Shown here: positions 18,227 through 27,963 of the stretch, piece after piece | Numbering within the stretch: the stretch's first letter is position 1 | Layout: the number at the start of each line of letters is the position of its first letter | Program-made: the position numbers and the translations under genes | NCBI RefSeq assembly: GCF_016919005.1 | Contig: NZ_JAFFQE010000006.1 | Location: forward strand, 186,001-250,000 | Length of the DNA: 64,000 nt | Reading direction: 5' to 3' | Source of the DNA: Desulfopila inferna | GTDB taxonomy: Bacteria; Desulfobacterota; Desulfobulbia; Desulfobulbales; Desulfocapsaceae | Notes under the pieces: model-generated | What the model was told of the DNA's origin: nothing | The model's database searches: none | Seen by the model: the letters and a program-made list of their open reading frames with translations, nothing else

Positions 18227-19516
18227 GTGGAAAATGGCATGAAAGATCTCGGCATCAAACGGACAGAGCGTAGCAGGATAGTGATAATCGGCGGCGGCTT
18301 CGCCGGTCTGCATCTCACTGCAGATTTGCAGAAAAGCGGATACCAGATTGTCCTGCTGGACCGGGAAAATCATCATACTTTCCAGCACCTGCTCTATCAG
18401 ATAGCAACCTCTGCGCTCGAAATCGACTCCATTGCCTATCCTCTACGGAAGCTGCTTGAAAGACATGATGATTTTCACTTCCGCATGGTGAATGTGCAGA
18501 CAATCGAAGCTGAAAAAAACCGGGTTGCCACCAGTTCCGGATACCTGCATTACGATTATCTGGTCATTGCCACGGGAGCTGTCACAAATTTTTTCGGCAT
18601 GGATTCCGTTGCCCGCCATGCTTTGCCCATGAAGACTATCGCCGAAGCTTTGGAAATAAGGAACCGGGTGCTCAAAAATCTTGAAAAGGCGCTGCTGACT
18701 ACCAATGATGAAGAACGCCGGAAGCTGGCCACCATAATCATAGCTGGAGGCGGACCTGCCGGAGTGGAAACCGCCGGTGCATTCGCCGAGTTCAAGCGAT
18801 ATGTGATGCCGCGGGATTACCCTGACCTTGATCCGGAACTGTGCAAAGTCTACCTGATCGAGCTTCTTCCCCGCGTTCTCGCCCAGATGTCCGAGAAAGT
18901 ATCTGAGGATACGGAGAAATATTTAGAAGACATGGGAGTGAGAGTTATTACCGAAACGCAGATAAAGAGCTATGACGGCGAGGTGGTGAAGACCGACAAA
19001 GGTGAATTCCCGGCCAGAATCCTGCTCTGGACCGGAGGCGTTTCCGGCGCATTCATCGATGGTTTAGATAAGGACCTGGTCGATAAAAAAGGCCGAATAG
19101 CAACAGATGAATACGGCCGCGTCAAGGGCCATGAAAATATTTTTGCATTAGGAGATGTCGCCCAAATGACAACTATGAAATATCCAAAGGGCCATCAGCA
19201 GCTTGCTGCGGTTGCCGTGCAGCAGGGCCGCTGGCTGGCCCGTTACTTCCTGGAACTGGAAAAAGGAAAACAGAGCGAGCCGTTTGCGTATAAAGATAGG
19301 GGAATGATGGCGAACATCGGTCGAAAAAAGGGGGTGATAGAGCTTCCCGGCGGCCGGACATTCAAAGGTTTTCTGCCATGGTTAATCTGGCTTGTAGTGC
19401 ATTTGTTCTCTCTGGCAGGTTTTAAAAACAAGATGATAACGTTTTTTACCTGGTCCTGGTTCTACATCAGCAGGGATATGGCTACTCGTGTTATCATAGA
19501 AAAGAGGGACAAGTGA
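18227..19516 (+). CDS. ndh: Type II NADH dehydrogenase
   Basis: 429 residues (GTG start at 18227; ATG at 18239 is an alternative). FAD-binding Rossmann IIGGGFAGLH near residue 20, NADH-binding IIAGGGPAGVETA near residue 170, the QHLLYQIAT quinone-side motif, and FALGDVAQM near the end of the second FAD segment. A hydrophobic C-terminal stretch anchors the protein to the inner face of the membrane. NDH-2 passes electrons from NADH to quinone without pumping, which could feed the bo3 and bd oxidases encoded upstream. It is followed after 66 nt by the Sec-rhodanese gene. Confidence 0.92.
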   Translation: MENGMKDLGIKRTERSRIVIIGGGFAGLHLTADLQKSGYQIVLLDRENHHTFQHLLYQIATSALEIDSIAYPLRKLLERHDDFHFRMVNVQTIEAEKNRVATSSGYLHYDYLVIATGAVTNFFGMDSVARHALPMKTIAEALEIRNRVLKNLEKALLTTNDEERRKLATIIIAGGGPAGVETAGAFAEFKRYVMPRDYPDLDPELCKVYLIELLPRVLAQMSEKVSEDTEKYLEDMGVRVITETQIKSYDGEVVKTDKGEFPARILLWTGGVSGAFIDGLDKDLVDKKGRIATDEYGRVKGHENIFALGDVAQMTTMKYPKGHQQLAAVAVQQGRWLARYFLELEKGKQSEPFAYKDRGMMANIGRKKGVIELPGGRTFKGFLPWLIWLVVHLFSLAGFKNKMITFFTWSWFYISRDMATRVIIEKRDK

Positions 19517-19582
19517 TGGAAGAACTCATTCCTGACAATCTCGTCCACCTGCTTTTCCTCTAATTTCAAGAAGGAGAAAATT

Positions 19583-19903
19583 ATGCCGAAATATGATTCA
19601 ATTCAGGTTGCAGAGGCCCGACGGCTTGTACAGTCCGGTGATGCCCTGCTTGTTTGTGCTTACGAAAGCGAAGAAAAATTCAAAAAAAACTGCCTTGAAG
19701 GAGCTCTTTCACTGCAGGAATTCAAGGAAAAGGAAGGTGAAATCCCCAGGGACCAAGAGATTATCTTCTATTGCAACTGAAAAGGCAATGCATCCTCTGC
19801 TGGTCGAGCAGAAGAATTTGCCGATAAAGGATTCAGCAACGTCAAGGTTCTCGATGGCGGTACCGACGCCTGGAAGGATGAAGGCTATCCCTTTATGCTC
19901 TGA
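19583..19903 (+). CDS. Rhodanese-domain selenoprotein (in-frame UGA)
   Basis: 106 residues if the in-frame TGA at 19778-19780 is read as selenocysteine (U66); otherwise a truncated 65-residue peptide. The reading frame continues past the TGA without break to the stop at 19901, and both halves are rhodanese: before it IPRDQEIIFYC, after it KGNASSAGRAEEF, VLDGGTDAWKDEGYPF. The active loop C64-N-U66-K-G-N-A-S-S aligns with the C-x-C-P-x-E-A-x-S loop of single-domain rhodaneses, placing U exactly at the catalytic cysteine. A hairpin follows the TGA (separate entry). AAGGAG precedes the ATG by 7 nt. It probably handles sulfane sulfur or selenium; likely co-transcribed with ndh. Confidence 0.88.
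19796..19812 (+). promoter_or_regulatory. Candidate bacterial SECIS hairpin (rhodanese)
   Basis: TCTGCT (19796-19801), loop GGTCG, AGCAGA (19807-19812): a perfect 6-bp stem beginning 15 nt after the UGA, with G as the first two loop bases. This agrees with bacterial SECIS elements, which need a short apical stem with an early loop G close behind the UGA for SelB binding. Confidence 0.75.
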
Positions 19904-19966
19904 GCCCGGACATTTCGTCTAATAATCATCCCTTAGATGCTATTCGCTGATGTGCGGTGGCAGTCT

Positions 19967-20986
19967 CTACTCGCTGCCGTACAGGAAATGTTTGGCCATG
20001 TTCTCCGAATATCTCGAGGCCGCGGGCGTCCTGCCCATTGCTTCGGCGACCTCCCGAATATGCGCCGGGAATGCACCGCAGCAGACTCCCAGGTATTTCA
20101 CCCCGAGTTGATAGGCTTCCTCGGCAAACTTTCTGATCTCGTAGCGATTGCACATCAGCGGATCAAGGGCAGTGGGAAATGTGCGTCCATGGGGGGACGG
20201 GCAGGTGCATTCCCTGTCTTCGAGATTGAAAAACGTCGGTTGCTCCACAGTGGTGCGGTACGGCACAGGCAGGCCGGCCACATGACACGACACATTCTCT
20301 CTAATTTCCCTGAGGTAAGGCAGCATTGTCTGCGGCCCCCGGAAACAATTCATACCAACGACCTCTGCCCCCCTTTGTTCGAGTTCCCGGCAGGTATCGA
20401 TAATTGACCAGCCGTCCCGAAGCATGTTTTCTTCCATCGGTGCCATGGTAACTACAGCCGGCATTCCAACCTCCTTGATAACGTCGAGGGCGCAAAAGGC
20501 CTCTTCGGCATAATAGAAGGTTTCACCGATAAAGAAATCGACCCCTTCATCCATACCCCACTGTATCATCTCTTCAAACATTTTCCGGACCTCGTCCCTG
20601 ATTGCCTTGTCGGCGGGATTCCAGATATTTGAATTTGAGATGTTACCGGCAACCAGATTGGGCTCCTCGTCAGGGCCGACCTCGCCGGCCACCTGCACCG
20701 CAATTCTCAGGGCAGCCCGGTTCAGTTCTTCCAGCATATCCTCCTTCCCTATTGTCTTCAGCTTCTCGCGGTGTGCATTGTAGGTAAAGGCCTCCATAAC
20801 ATCGGAGCCGGCATGCTGAAAATCTTTATGCAGCCGTTTAAGGCATTCGGGATGCTCAATGGCTACTTCGGGCACGAATTCACCGGCAGTAAGATACCCC
20901 CGGCGCTCCATCTCAAAGAGATATCCTTGGGCACAAAGAACGCCGCCATCATTCAGTCTCTCCAGCAAATCTCTTTTATTGGCCAT
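19967..20986 (-). CDS. Homocysteine S-methyltransferase family protein (BHMT-like)
   Basis: 339 residues with the BHMT/MetH-N zinc barrel. The three zinc cysteines are present: C214 in GMNCFRGP and C302-C303 in GVCCGAFP. ISNSNIW, GETFYYAEEA and the N-terminal GGVLCAQGYLFEMERRGY resemble betaine-homocysteine methyltransferase. It would move a methyl group from betaine (or a related onium compound) to homocysteine. A stand-alone gene; AAAGGAGC precedes the ATG. The methyl donor is inferred from the family, not shown. Confidence 0.82.
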   Translation of the reverse strand: MANKRDLLERLNDGGVLCAQGYLFEMERRGYLTAGEFVPEVAIEHPECLKRLHKDFQHAGSDVMEAFTYNAHREKLKTIGKEDMLEELNRAALRIAVQVAGEVGPDEEPNLVAGNISNSNIWNPADKAIRDEVRKMFEEMIQWGMDEGVDFFIGETFYYAEEAFCALDVIKEVGMPAVVTMAPMEENMLRDGWSIIDTCRELEQRGAEVVGMNCFRGPQTMLPYLREIRENVSCHVAGLPVPYRTTVEQPTFFNLEDRECTCPSPHGRTFPTALDPLMCNRYEIRKFAEEAYQLGVKYLGVCCGAFPAHIREVAEAMGRTPAASRYSENMAKHFLYGSE

Positions 20987-21016
20987 TGCAGCTCCTTTTT
21001 TTGGAATTACAGCAGT

Positions 21017-21736
21017 TCAGCCGGAAGGTCGATGCGAATGCAATTTTTCAATAGCCTGGACAACATAGGGATAGATGTTCCTGACAATATGCCTGTATCC
21101 TTCCTCGTTGGGATGAATGCCATCCTCGCGGTTCAGCGAGGCTTCGGCCGCCACATCTTCGAGGAAAAAAGGCATAAAAATGACATTGTGCTCCCGGGCG
21201 AGTTCAGGATAAATGGCATTGAATTTAAGGGTATACTGCTCTCCCAGGTTCCATACCATTTGCATGCCGGCGAGGATGGTGACAATGTCTTTCCCCTGCA
21301 GTTTAGTCAGAATTTCATCAATATTTTTTTTCACCAGAGCGGGATCGATACCACGCAGGCCATCGTTTGCACCAATCTCCAGTATGATAATTTCCGGATT
21401 CTGCCCAAGAATCCAGTCAAGCCTGGAGAGGGTGCCGCTGCTTGTCTCACCACTTACCCCGGCGTTGACGACCCGGAAATCATAACCGTTCTCCTGGAGC
21501 TTTTTCTGGAGCTGCAGCGGATAACTTTTCTGCAGATCAACTCCCAGCCCGGCAGTGAGACTGTCGCCCAACGCTACTATTTTGCCGGTTTTACCGTTTT
21601 CCGGCTCTGCTGCAGAAACCGAGGATCTCTTCCCTCTTTCCTCCTGATTATCGCATCCAGGGAGAAAAGGACCGGCCAGCAGGATCAGTAATAGAAGGTT
21701 TGCCAAACAGTATATCCTTTTTCTATCCATTTCCAT
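21017..21736 (-). CDS. tesA: GDSL esterase/lysophospholipase, lipoprotein
   Basis: 239 residues. A lipoprotein-type leader ends in FLPGC. SGNH-hydrolase blocks are all present: ALGDSLTAG (Ser), NAGVSGETSSG, GANDGLRGI and DGIHPNEEGY (Asp-His). This is the TesA/arylesterase I family of periplasmic thioesterase/lysophospholipases. It overlaps the end of the FtsX-like permease gene by 14 nt and is the third gene of a ybbA-ybbP-tesA set, the same association as in E. coli. Confidence 0.88.
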   Translation of the reverse strand: MEMDRKRIYCLANLLLLILLAGPFLPGCDNQEERGKRSSVSAAEPENGKTGKIVALGDSLTAGLGVDLQKSYPLQLQKKLQENGYDFRVVNAGVSGETSSGTLSRLDWILGQNPEIIILEIGANDGLRGIDPALVKKNIDEILTKLQGKDIVTILAGMQMVWNLGEQYTLKFNAIYPELAREHNVIFMPFFLEDVAAEASLNREDGIHPNEEGYRHIVRNIYPYVVQAIEKLHSHRPSG

Positions 21737-24242
21737 GTTCTCTCAAAAAACGTGCCGGTTTTTGCCTGACAATTGCCAGTGAACTGAGCAGCCCTGTCAC
21801 CACAACGAAGGCCACGGTGAGAATAACCAGAATAAAAGAAGCGGTGATATCAGAAGAATAAGGTATCTCGAAGAAAAAGCGACAGAGAGCCCAGCTGCCC
21901 GCCTGAGCGAAAACCAATGCTGTAACCGCACTGAAAAGCCCAATCAATCCATTTTCATAGACAAAGAGTCGATAGACAAAAGCACCTCTGGCTCCAAGTA
22001 TTTTGTAGTATACCGCCTCCCTTGTCCTGGCCAATCTGGTTGCCAGAATGGAACTGACCAGAATCAGCGCTCCTGCAATTATCGAAAATGCTGCGAAGAA
22101 ATTTACAATCCCGGAGAGCTTTTCCATCAAAGACCCTATATTTTCAGCAGCTTCTGAAACATTGATAAAACTGATATTCGGGTATCTCTCCACTATTCTG
22201 CTCTGCAGCGTCGCGATTGCATCCTTTTCAATTTGCACTGCGCTGAAAAAGGTCTGCGGCGCCTCTTTTAACGAATCTTCGGGAAAGACAAAATAGAAAA
22301 AGGGATATAATCTCGACTTGGTTCTGCTGCGAATGCTGGTTACCTCGGCCTCCAGCTCCACCCCCTGGATATTGAAAAGCAATTTGTCGTGCATCTGCAG
22401 ATCTCCCATCTCGACGACGGTGTCAAGAATGGAGACCGGCAGATCCGCCTTGTTGTCCCTGGTCTGCCCGAACAGAGAATCTCCTTCGACAAGAACCTCA
22501 TCCTCGAGCAGATGATCCCGGTAGGTCAGGTTGAATTCCCTGGCAAAGTTATCCCGTTTTTTCCTCAGCTCTTCTTCACGATTGATATCTTCACCGTTTA
22601 TAGCCACCAGCCTGGCGCGAATAATGGGGTACAGCGGTGGCGGCTCCTCGAAAAAGGCGGCAAAGCCCTCCCTTTGAGCCGGCTGGATATCGAGAAAAAA
22701 AAGATTGGGAGCATCCTCCGGATACGAATCGATGTAGGTTTGATGGAGATTGTGCTCAACCAGATAGATCGAGAAAAGCAGCGACAGTGCGGAAGCCAGG
22801 GTGACGATGATGGAGCGCGTCGCATTTCCCGCTCTGGTCATGCTCCTCAAGGCTTGGCGGAGACTCAACCGCTTGATGTTCAGCCTTGCTGCAATCTTGA
22901 AAAGCAGCGCAGACAGTAAGGAGATTACTCCGATGAAAAGCAGAACACCGGCCATGAACGCCAGGCTCAGAAATGGATCCTCCAACTGTCGTAAAACCAG
23001 CAGTGAAACCAAAATGAGGCCGGCACCTATGGTCAGATAAAAGACAACATCCCTGGCCACGTGTACCTTCTCCTTTCTGAAAATCGCCAGTGGCTTGATA
23101 TTGCGGAGCCGATGGAGCGGCAGAAAGGTAAAAAGAAGAACGACGGCAAGCCCAAGGACGAGGCCTTCCATCAGATCCGCCGGCTGTATGATCGCCTGAT
23201 CATAGATAGGCAGCAGCTCTTTGAACAGATAAGGAAAATAGAAAGCCAAACCTACACCGGCCGCAATGCCCAGAAACACGCCGACAATACCGAGCAGAAG
23301 GACGATGAGGAAATAATGGCGATAGAGAAATCGGCTAGTGGCCCCGACGGTTCTGGTTATGGCGATGGTTTTCTCTTTCTGTCTGATCAGGGCGGTAAGG
23401 CAGCTCTGCATTCCCAATCCGGCAAGCAGGAGGGTGAATATCGAAATCAAAGAGAGAAAGAAAAGAAGATTATCGAAAAATCGCTTAATCCTGGATCCTG
23501 CCTCATGAAAGGTCGTGACCCGTTCCCTGTCTTCCAGGGCTACGGATTGCAGAGCCGCGGATAATTCCTTCAGTTCATCGTCATCGGCTGCTTTAAGAAG
23601 AATTTCATATTGAATTCGGCTGCCCTTCCCAATTAGATCGATTTTCTCAAGGTCATCGGCGGAGACAAATATCCTCGGCCCGAAGTCAAGAAAATCAACG
23701 GGGCTGTCCGATTCGTGCACAACCACATCAACAATACGGAGTTCCTCCTTGCCGACTGCAAGGACATCTCCGAGCTGCAGCCCCAGCCTTTTCAAGACAT
23801 CATCGGCCACCACAACCGTTCCACTCTGCAGAACCGCCGACAAAGGCTCCCCTGAAGCGAGGACAATGCTGCCATAGAGGGGGAAATTGCGCTCGACCGC
23901 CTTTATTTTAGCAAAGAGGGTGCTTTCCTGAACCGGACTCCTTACCACCGAGTAAAACTCATGAATTCTGGTCGCAGTGACCTTTTTCTCCTGTTCGAGT
24001 CGCTGAATTTCCGAGAGAAGAGGCGCGCCAAAGGGATAATGGGAGTGCACTATTATATCACCGCCATGAAGCTCCCTGGCATCCTGGAACAGGGTACGGT
24101 TCACCCCGCCCCTGAAGCTGTTCAGCGCCGCGATTGTGGTCAGCGACAGAGCGACACAGAGAATAAAGAGGAGGCCGTGCCGCCAGCCGTGCACCAGTTC
24201 CCGCCAAAAAAATTGTTTATGCAGAATTCCTTTTCTGATCAT
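21723..24242 (-). CDS. ABC transporter permease, YbbP/FtsX type
   Basis: 839 residues with the MacB/FtsX architecture: an N-terminal span, a large periplasmic domain (about residues 45-255), three spans (about 260-370), a middle pair of spans, a second periplasmic region (about 505-690) and three C-terminal spans. Such two-module permeases work with LolD-like ATPases in mechanotransmission or extraction of lipophilic substrates. It overlaps the ATPase gene by 4 nt and tesA by 14 nt. Confidence 0.87.
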   Translation of the reverse strand: MIRKGILHKQFFWRELVHGWRHGLLFILCVALSLTTIAALNSFRGGVNRTLFQDARELHGGDIIVHSHYPFGAPLLSEIQRLEQEKKVTATRIHEFYSVVRSPVQESTLFAKIKAVERNFPLYGSIVLASGEPLSAVLQSGTVVVADDVLKRLGLQLGDVLAVGKEELRIVDVVVHESDSPVDFLDFGPRIFVSADDLEKIDLIGKGSRIQYEILLKAADDDELKELSAALQSVALEDRERVTTFHEAGSRIKRFFDNLLFFLSLISIFTLLLAGLGMQSCLTALIRQKEKTIAITRTVGATSRFLYRHYFLIVLLLGIVGVFLGIAAGVGLAFYFPYLFKELLPIYDQAIIQPADLMEGLVLGLAVVLLFTFLPLHRLRNIKPLAIFRKEKVHVARDVVFYLTIGAGLILVSLLVLRQLEDPFLSLAFMAGVLLFIGVISLLSALLFKIAARLNIKRLSLRQALRSMTRAGNATRSIIVTLASALSLLFSIYLVEHNLHQTYIDSYPEDAPNLFFLDIQPAQREGFAAFFEEPPPLYPIIRARLVAINGEDINREEELRKKRDNFAREFNLTYRDHLLEDEVLVEGDSLFGQTRDNKADLPVSILDTVVEMGDLQMHDKLLFNIQGVELEAEVTSIRSRTKSRLYPFFYFVFPEDSLKEAPQTFFSAVQIEKDAIATLQSRIVERYPNISFINVSEAAENIGSLMEKLSGIVNFFAAFSIIAGALILVSSILATRLARTREAVYYKILGARGAFVYRLFVYENGLIGLFSAVTALVFAQAGSWALCRFFFEIPYSSDITASFILVILTVAFVVVTGLLSSLAIVRQKPARFLREHGNG

Positions 24243-24904
24243 TTTCCCAGCTTACCGTCATGCAGGGAGATTACCCGCCCGGCCAGGGATGCAATTTCGG
24301 TGCTGTGAGTAGCCATGATAAGCGTGGTATTCCATTCCTGCTGCATCTCCAGAAGCAGTTCCACAATCTCATCACTGTTTTTTGAATCGAGATTTCCCGT
24401 GGGCTCATCGGCAAAGACAATCTCGGGAGTGTTGATAAGGGCGCGACACAATGCGACCCGCTGTTTTTCCCCGCCGGAGAGCTGTTCGGGAAAATTAGTG
24501 CGCCTCTGGTGGAGTCCGACCCGTTCGAGAAGACGGGCGGCTTTGACCCCGGCTTCCGGATCTCCACATAGTTCGGCGGGAAACATCACATTTTCGTAGG
24601 CATTAAGTGATGGTATGAGGTGGAAGGCCTGAAAGACGAATCCCGTCTTTCTGTTCCTGATTTCGGCGAGTTGATCCTCATCCAGCGGCGTGATGTCCCT
24701 GCCGTCAAGGATGATGCTGCCGGAACTGGGCTTGTCAAGGCCGGAGAGGATGTGCAACAGTGTGGTCTTGCCGCTGCCGCTGCTGCCGGAGATAACCACA
24801 AACTCACCTGCCTCCACCTTCAGGGAAATATGGTCGAGGATAACGATTTCTCTCTCCCCTATTGTATAGGTCTTGGTTATGTCGCGTGACTCCAGAATTG
24901 CCAT
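24239..24904 (-). CDS. ABC transporter ATP-binding protein (YbbA/LolD type)
   Basis: 221 residues: Walker A GSSGSGKTT (about 39-47), Q-loop FVFQAFHL, signature LSGGEKQRVALCRAL, Walker B IVFADEPTGNLDS, switch MATHS. The FQ-x-FHL Q-loop and the NLDS after Walker B are those of the LolD/MacB group. First gene of the ATPase-permease-esterase operon. Confidence 0.93.
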   Translation of the reverse strand: MAILESRDITKTYTIGEREIVILDHISLKVEAGEFVVISGSSGSGKTTLLHILSGLDKPSSGSIILDGRDITPLDEDQLAEIRNRKTGFVFQAFHLIPSLNAYENVMFPAELCGDPEAGVKAARLLERVGLHQRRTNFPEQLSGGEKQRVALCRALINTPEIVFADEPTGNLDSKNSDEIVELLLEMQQEWNTTLIMATHSTEIASLAGRVISLHDGKLGK

Positions 24905-25092
24905 GATTTTTCTTCACCCTTTATGTATTTATCATATGTATCCAACCAATTTCACTACCGTAAGCATATTTTATAAAAATACGACATCCTGTAAGATGGA
25001 ATCCGTGCACGAGATGCTGAAAATCGGCGGGGAGATGATGTGCGGCTGCAGCCCTCAGCGAGGGAAAACTGGCTGTTGTCAATTCATGGTAA

Positions 25093-25128
25093 TTCCCGCA
25101 GCGCAACCGGGAGGATAGGCTGCGGGAA
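25093..25128. terminator. Stem-loop downstream of icd
   Basis: TTCCCGCAGC (25093-25102) pairs perfectly with GCTGCGGGAA (25119-25128) across a 16-nt loop, 8 nt past the isocitrate dehydrogenase stop (minus strand). No T-run follows, so it may act as a transcript-stabilising 3' end. Confidence 0.5.
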
Positions 25129-25135
25129 CATCAAC

Positions 25136-26362
<1,227 letters not shown>

Positions 26363-26560
26363 TATTTCGTCTTCTATTGAGATTGAAGTAGGTATCCGAT
26401 TTTCAGGAAGATAATCATTGAGGGCGAAGATTACAGCCCGGCTAAAACATTTCAGGTTTCAAAACTGATAGAATACCACCATAGCCTTCGATTTTTATAG
26501 GTTTTCCAGCAAGTACCGGTTTCTAAACCAGAGAGACCAAGGAGCCTGTCAATATCACTC

Positions 26561-26983
26561 TCAGAGGAAAACATCTCCAAACAGACTGCTTTTCAGTATC
26601 AGATCGGCCTGGGTAATCATGCCCACTAGTTTGCCCGACTCCTCCACCGGCATACGCCGGACCCCGACACGGTTCATCAGCCTGGCAACGTATCGAATGT
26701 CCATTTCGGCGGGCGTGGTAATCAGCGGTTTCGCCATGATCTCATAGACATTGACAATATCTGCCTTCTTGCCTTCGATAAGCACTCCTCTGATGATATC
26801 CTGGGAAACAATAAGCCCCCATGCATCATCCGGACCACGTTTCTGCACAATCAGACTTGTCGTCTTTTCCTTTCTCATCATCTGCGCCGCTTCCGAGACG
26901 GTAGCCATGCCATCTATATAATGGATCGTGGTATTCATTATATCCCTGGCCCTTACTATTCGCGTTCCACTTGCTGTCATCAT
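26561..26983 (-). CDS. CBS-domain protein
   Basis: 140 residues made of one CBS pair: first about residues 11-65 (RARDIMNTTIHYIDGMATVSEAAQMM, DAWGLIVSQDIIR), second about 75-135 (ITTPAEMDIRYVARLMNRVGVRRMPVEESGKLVGMIT). CBS pairs bind adenosyl nucleotides and regulate attached or partner proteins; there is no other domain here, so the partner is unknown. GGGGGAG directly abuts the ATG-ATG, making the exact start ambiguous. A 15-bp palindrome lies about 50 nt upstream. Confidence 0.85.
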   Translation of the reverse strand: MMTASGTRIVRARDIMNTTIHYIDGMATVSEAAQMMRKEKTTSLIVQKRGPDDAWGLIVSQDIIRGVLIEGKKADIVNVYEIMAKPLITTPAEMDIRYVARLMNRVGVRRMPVEESGKLVGMITQADLILKSSLFGDVFL

Positions 26984-27372
26984 CTCCCCCTTTTAATGGC
27001 GATAGATATAATAAATAATTAATACTTTGACGATCTTGATAAGATCAACATTAACAACCTATCTTGGTTTCAACGTTTTTTCCATTGATTTTTGAGCCTT
27101 CTCAGGCACGTCAAACAATTAACTTCCATGACCCATCATGTTCAATTCTGAACATAGAAAAAATATTCTAGATTTTAAATTGGATAAGGTGCTGTAATAC
27201 TAGCTATAATATGCAATTTTTCAAGCGTTATTGCGAAATAAATTTAATAACAATTTAAGAAAATACTTGTACTAGGGGGCTATATCGCATATATGGTAAT
27301 TTAGAAATAAGCTAAATACTACACAAGTTTCTTATTCGACGAAACATGAACAATTTTTTTTAGGAGAATGTC
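26984..27372. other. AT-rich divergent intergenic region
   Basis: It separates the minus-strand CBS gene and the plus-strand cytochrome c gene. No ORF was recognised. It holds the palindrome at 27032-27046 and a weak promoter-like pair for the cytochrome (TTGGAT at 27180, TATAAT at 27205, 19-nt spacing). Confidence 0.4.
27032..27046. promoter_or_regulatory. Palindrome, possible operator
   Basis: GATCTT-GAT-AAGATC is a perfect palindrome with a 3-nt centre; it contains TTGATaagATCAA, which resembles an FNR/CRP-family site but is one base short of the usual spacing. It lies between divergent genes, 49 nt from the CBS start. Confidence 0.35.
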
Positions 27373-27705
27373 ATGAAAACCAAAGAAATTGCCAAAATCG
27401 CAAGTGTATTCTTTTTCATTGGTCTGTTTTCAACGATGGCGGTTGCCGGTGACGATGCAGATCCACGTAAGGGTAAGTACCTCTGGAAGAAAAACTGCCA
27501 AACCTGTCACATCGAAGGTGAGGAAGGCGGCAAGCTCTCACCGAGCACGAAAACCCAGCAGCAGTGGAACAGTTTTTTCGAGAGCGATCATGCCGGTCAA
27601 GCCCAGGAAAGATGCATGAAGTATTCCGAGAATGATCTCCATGATATCCAGCACTATATGTACGATCACGCTTTAGACTCAGATCAGCCTGAGACCTGTA
27701 GTTAA
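27373..27705 (+). CDS. Small c-type cytochrome, monoheme
   Basis: 110 residues: a Sec signal peptide ending near AVAGDDADP, then one CxxCH heme site (NCQTCH, about residues 41-46) and a helical C-terminus with two further cysteines (C77 and C109) that could form a disulfide. AGGAGAATGTC precedes the ATG. It is a periplasmic electron carrier; its position before the Mo-enzyme operon suggests it may exchange electrons with that complex, but a repeat copy and a structured stretch separate them. Confidence 0.82.
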   Translation: MKTKEIAKIASVFFFIGLFSTMAVAGDDADPRKGKYLWKKNCQTCHIEGEEGGKLSPSTKTQQQWNSFFESDHAGQAQERCMKYSENDLHDIQHYMYDHALDSDQPETCS

Positions 27706-27711
27706 AGGGAG

Positions 27712-27779
27712 TCCCGCTGTAGAACTACGAGGTGCTGGTGAAGGCCAGCCCTGCGAAACCGGGATTTGACGACCTACAG
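27712..27779 (+). other. Structured intergenic stretch, pseudoknot-capable
   Basis: Three complementary pairs: TCCCG (27712-27716) with CGGGA (27760-27764), CTGTAG (27717-27722) with CTACAG (27774-27779), and GCTGG (27734-27738) with CCAGC (27745-27749). The first two cross, so they form a pseudoknot or are alternative folds. It lies after the cytochrome c stop and before the Psr-like genes. It could be a 3' processing element or a leader RNA; no known riboswitch consensus was recognised. Confidence 0.4.
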
Positions 27780-27820
27780 TTTGGATTAATCCCAAATATT
27801 TAGAATATTTATCAATAGTA

Positions 27821-27943
27821 ATAATCTCGTGAAAAGTTGCCACGAAGCTTTTAGATGGCTGGATAAAAAGTTCGATATATAAGATCGGGCTTTCTCGAAG
27901 TCGGAGTTTATGCCCGTACGGGTGCTTATCGCGACGCCATCAA
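27821..27943 (+). repeat. Dispersed MITE-like repeat, copy C
   Basis: Starts AATAATCTCGTGAAAAGTTG, then AGATGGCTGGATAAAAAGTT, then the best core of the family: GGGCTTTCTCGAAGTCGGAG and TTTATGCCCGTACGGGTGCT followed by TATCGCGACGCCATCAA. It ends 9 nt before the ribosome binding site of the molybdoenzyme gene and contains a false in-frame ATG (27910). Confidence 0.82.
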
Positions 27944-27963
27944 TACTATTCGGAGTGAATGTT

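Noticed and set aside
19583-19780. 65-residue stand-alone ORF or rhodanese pseudogene
   Set aside because: The frame continues without any other defect after the single TGA, the TGA is at the catalytic position, and a SECIS-like hairpin follows; selenocysteine is a better explanation.
27910-27963. ATG 27910 as start of the molybdoenzyme
   Set aside because: It lies in the core of a dispersed repeat and has no ribosome binding site; the TTG at 27964 has GGAG 8 nt upstream and gives a normal Tat signal.
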